A DNA stretch of 64,000 nucleotides from Sugiyamaella lignohabitans (Eukaryota > Ascomycota > Dipodascomycetes > Dipodascales > Trichomonascaceae), in the NCBI RefSeq assembly GCF_001640025.1, contig NC_031672.1:4588001-4652000 (forward strand). The letters are read 5' to 3'. Position numbers and translations under genes: made by a program. Below, piece after piece: positions 61,477-64,000 of the stretch (position 1 is the stretch's first letter; the number at the start of each line of letters is the position of its first letter). The notes under the pieces were generated by a model. That model saw nothing but the letters and a program-made list of their open reading frames with translations, did no database searches and was not told the DNA's origin.

Positions 61477-62298
61477 ATGACCAGACTGATTGAGTTCAGA
61501 ATTTATACACACAATATCCGGTACGATAATAGAAATCCTACCGAGGGCGAAGAGTTGTGGGAGAAGCGGCGTGAGCTGGTTGTGGCCAGTATCCGGTTCC
61601 ATGCCCGAACGAATGCTTTTGTGTGTCTTCAGGAAGCGCTTCATCACCAGCTGGAGGATATAATTCAGGGACTGAATGGCCAGCCAAGTCATGGCAATTG
61701 GTCGTATTTTGGAGTGGGAAGAGACGATGGCAAGACCAGAGGAGAGTATGCTCCAGTTTTGTATCGAACCGACGAATGGGAGTTGATTGATGGTAAAACC
61801 ACCTGGCTAAGTGAGACTCCTGATAAACCCAGTCGTGGATGGGATGCCGCTTTACCAAGGATTCTCACTTGGACAAAGTTCCGCAATAAGAGCCATGGAG
61901 GCATCACACACATCTGTAACACGCATTTTGACCATGCCGGGCCGAAAGCTCGTGAAGAGTCTGCCAAACTGATTATCGAGCGGATCCCCAAATACTCGAA
62001 TAACGGGCCCACCGTTCTTGTCGGAGACTTTAATTCTACCGATTCCGATAATGCGTACTCAGTAGTAGCCACCTCACTAAGAGACACGTCGAAAGTGGTG
62101 GCTCCACCAGACCGGTATGGCCATACACTGACATACACCGGGTTCAACGAGTCGGAACCATGTACACGCATCGACTACGTCTGGGTCACTAAAGACGTCA
62201 CACCTATCAGCTACGGGGTCCAGCATAACCGGTACCGGAGCATCACCTACAGCGACCACCGACCGGTCATCGCAGACGTCCAGCACAAAGCTCGTTAG
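61477..62298 (+). CDS. Endonuclease/exonuclease/phosphatase (EEP) fold hydrolase
   Basis: Metal-dependent hydrolase of the DNase I-like EEP superfamily. 273 residues from ATG 61477; the longer open frame upstream only reads through a GC palindrome. Catalytic layout is complete: IYTHNIRYDN (metal/active-site Asn), the metal ligand Glu53 in CLQEALHHQ, His in CNTHFDHAG, GDFNS (183-187), DYVWV, and the catalytic His261 in YSDHRPVIADV. No signal peptide, transmembrane segment or extra domain, and no leucine-rich repeats, so it is not a CCR4-type deadenylase. The compact form resembles fungal single-domain EEP proteins of unknown substrate. Transcribed towards the MHR regulator gene. Confidence 0.88.
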   Translation: MTRLIEFRIYTHNIRYDNRNPTEGEELWEKRRELVVASIRFHARTNAFVCLQEALHHQLEDIIQGLNGQPSHGNWSYFGVGRDDGKTRGEYAPVLYRTDEWELIDGKTTWLSETPDKPSRGWDAALPRILTWTKFRNKSHGGITHICNTHFDHAGPKAREESAKLIIERIPKYSNNGPTVLVGDFNSTDSDNAYSVVATSLRDTSKVVAPPDRYGHTLTYTGFNESEPCTRIDYVWVTKDVTPISYGVQHNRYRSITYSDHRPVIADVQHKAR

Positions 62299-62331
62299 TT
62301 CATTAGTACTCTTTTATTTTCATTAAATAAC

Positions 62332-64000
62332 CTAAGACTCGTCGTAATTAGAATACTGGAACCCCAGCGGCTGCACTGTTAGTAAACACTTCTTTGATGG
62401 GGGGCCTGCCTCCGGCGGCTGGGGCTCCGCCCCAGACCCTGGTTGCTCCTGCTTCGCAGGAGATCGCCAGGACCGTCGACGTAACGACTCGAGCGAAGCG
62501 AGAGGAGCAACCAGGGTCTGGGGCGGAGCCCCAGCCCCCGGAGGCACACCCCACCACGCGAATACTTACCATGAGAGTCTGCTGCAGCAGCTCGAACGAG
62601 TCCATATCCACGAAGTTAGTGGTGTCGAAGGGTGTGTCGAGGAAGACCGACATGGTGGTGGAGTCGGGGCTTTCTTCGAAAGTGCTGTCCAGGCCTTGGC
62701 CGATGGCGCTCTTTTTCTTCATTCGCCGGAAATATCGCACGCTCATTTTGGCGGCCTTCCACGTCGGTGATAGTTCTTCGAGGTAGTTTAGGAGCATGGT
62801 GAACTCCTGGCGGTCGGTCATTTCTCGCAATGTGAGCATTTCGTCCTGAACTACTGTTTTGAGGAACAGTGTTAAGCACAGACTGATGAAATATTCAAAC
62901 GCAGGAAGTGTTTTGCGGCCGGAGAATCTCCTGTAGAAGCAGGAACACACGTTGAGAGCGACGTTGACCACGATTTCTGGCGCGAGAATATTACGTCGTT
63001 CTCGCAGGGTTTCAAAGTGGTCCATGAAATGAATGTTGGCACTGAATGCAGTGAAACATAAAAGCAGATTGGCTTTATGAGGAAGAAGGTGTGCGCTTGA
63101 CGACGTGGCAGGGTCCGTGTAGTTAACATAGCTACAGTGTGCAGGCAGGTTCTTGACCCAGTTGTCTAGCTCCTGTGAAATGTCTTCCAACAGCTTCTTT
63201 CGCTCGTCGGGGGTCTTTTTGCCGTAGTGTGGAGAGTTGGTTTCGGTGATGAGCCAGTTCGCTAGTTTGGCAATGTCGTAAAAGCAGTTGAAGACACTCA
63301 GCGTTCTAGCTGGCTCGGTGTGATTTGGACTTCCCGAAAAGTTGGGTATGCCATCGGGTGTTCCGCCAGGAATTCCACGACTGTCTGCGGCGAGATGATT
63401 AGGGATTCCAAGAAGCCCGGGATGTCCACCGGGAATGGTACTGGGAATAGTACCGGGAATACCACCAGGGAGAGTACCAGGAAGACCACCAGGAAGACCA
63501 CCAGGAAGACCACCAGGAAGACCACCAGGAAGACCACCAGGAAGACCACCAGGAAGACCACCAGGAAGACCACCAGGAAGACCACCAGGAAGACCGCCAG
63601 GAACACCACCAGGAAGACCACCAGAAATATTAGCAGGAATACCACCGAGATGATCACTAGGACCACCAACACCACCGTTGTGAGGACCCAGCGAGGCAGC
63701 TCCTTCAGAATTCCAGTCGCTGCGTGGCTCTTTCCACAGCTCCCACTCTTCACTGGTGATCTCTTCAGGCTTGTCTATATAGTTAGCAGTTCTGAGTTGG
63801 GGCTCACGACCGAGTCTTCCTGCTATTAACGAGTCGATAATAAAGCAACATTTCCAGGTCCTCCGTGAATATACATCATCCTCTTTCAAAGGTAAACCGA
63901 GAATATTGGCCATTCGAACCGAATTTCCGATAATCAGATAACTGTTGGACCAGTGGCCCTTGCCGTAGAAATAGAATCCTTGGATGAGCAGTGCTTGCAC
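62332..64000 (-). CDS. Fungal-specific (MHR) transcription factor, 3' part
   Basis: C-terminal part of a transcription factor whose N-terminus, presumably with a Zn2Cys6 domain, lies beyond the window. Exons seen: 64000-62570 and 62371-62332. The first residues ([20 protein letters not shown], then [31 protein letters not shown]) are the core of the fungal_trans/MHR domain. A GGLP tandem repeat (63466-63650) interrupts the domain region, and a normal MHR tail follows ([15 protein letters not shown] segments). The final exon adds [12 protein letters not shown] if the acceptor TTTACTAACAGTGCAG is used. Reading on without splicing translates the palindrome and is wrong. Convergent with the EEP gene. 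Confidence 0.82.
62372..62569 (-). other. Last intron of the MHR regulator, carrying a GC palindrome
   Basis: Minus-strand donor GTAAGT begins at 62569, directly after an ATG codon. TTTACTAAC and acceptor GTGCAG end at 62372. Phase 0 on both sides. Contains the full element at 62407-62546. Confidence 0.75.
62407..62546. repeat. GC palindrome element, full, intron-borne
   Basis: TGCCTCCGGCGGCTGGGG, CTCCTGCTTCGCAGGAG, and a right arm ending CCCCCGGAGGCA. Confidence 0.9.
63466..63652 (-). repeat. Coding 12-base minisatellite (GGLP repeats)
   Basis: More than ten nearly identical copies of CCAGGAAGACCA on the plus strand, encoding Gly-Gly-Leu-Pro on the minus strand. Edges degrade to GGVP, GTLP and GGIP. 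Probably length-variable between strains. Confidence 0.9.

Noticed and set aside
62563..62571. U1 snRNA-like ATACTTACC
   Set aside because: It is the reverse complement of a GTAAGT splice donor at the end of a coding exon; no snRNA structure around it.
63320..63829. 169-codon ORF with [11 protein letters not shown] repeats on the plus strand
   Set aside because: Opposite-strand reading of the GGLP minisatellite within a well-supported regulator gene.

Overview
This is nuclear DNA of a budding yeast (Saccharomycotina). The basis is single-copy yeast orthologues with Saccharomyces-like architecture (FMP27, MED19/ROX3, RPL32, GYP2-type TBC protein, MIX17, RHO3, POR1, STP-type zinc finger), short introns with a TACTAAC branch site close to the acceptor AG, and compact gene spacing. 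The intron style (CTAAC almost touching the AG, introns at the start codon or in 5' leaders) suggests an early-diverging lineage such as Dipodascales/Trichomonascaceae; that placement is inference.

Region by region: 1-2297 is non-coding upstream sequence. 2298-12180 is a four-exon FMP27/Hobbit bridge-like lipid-transfer protein. 12615-13304 is MED19 (minus). 13305-17207 is a long leader/regulatory region with two G-quadruplex-type tracts. 17208-20444 is a C2H2 plus fungal-MHR transcription factor, convergent with RPL32 (20924-21319, minus). 23188-26076 is a GRAM-TBC-EF-hand RabGAP, convergent with a 923-residue low-complexity protein (26359-29130, minus). 31150-31614 is MIX17, convergent with RHO3 (32046-32681, minus). 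34371-35186 is a J protein, convergent with POR1 (35476-36330, minus). 37.5-57.7 kb is a tandem array of seven paralogous polytopic membrane protein genes of a family I do not recognise. 58296-60575 is an STP-like zinc finger gene (minus), 61477-62298 an EEP-fold hydrolase, and 62332-64000 the 3' part of a fungal-MHR transcription factor (minus, running off the window).

Two features stand out. The first is the array: seven intact genes alternate with relics of a second, probably distantly related membrane gene, and from copy 2 onward the spacers alternate between two types (A, B, A, B, A). That gives a higher-order unit of about 6.3 kb. The copies are mosaics, and copies 5 and 6 share an internal in-frame duplication. 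The second is a family of GC-rich modular palindromes (arms beginning TGCCTCCGGCGGCTGGGG), present as more than thirty full, half or decayed copies. They lie in intergenic DNA, inside two spliceosomal introns, on both sides of every array gene, and between the 3' ends of most convergent gene pairs. They are plausible substrates for the unequal exchange that built the array and may act in 3'-end formation.

Most long open frames on the opposite strand of real genes, and all frames that read through the GC palindromes, are chance. Some apparent frames begin at non-ATG codons; the starts given here are ATG starts chosen from splice signals and homology.
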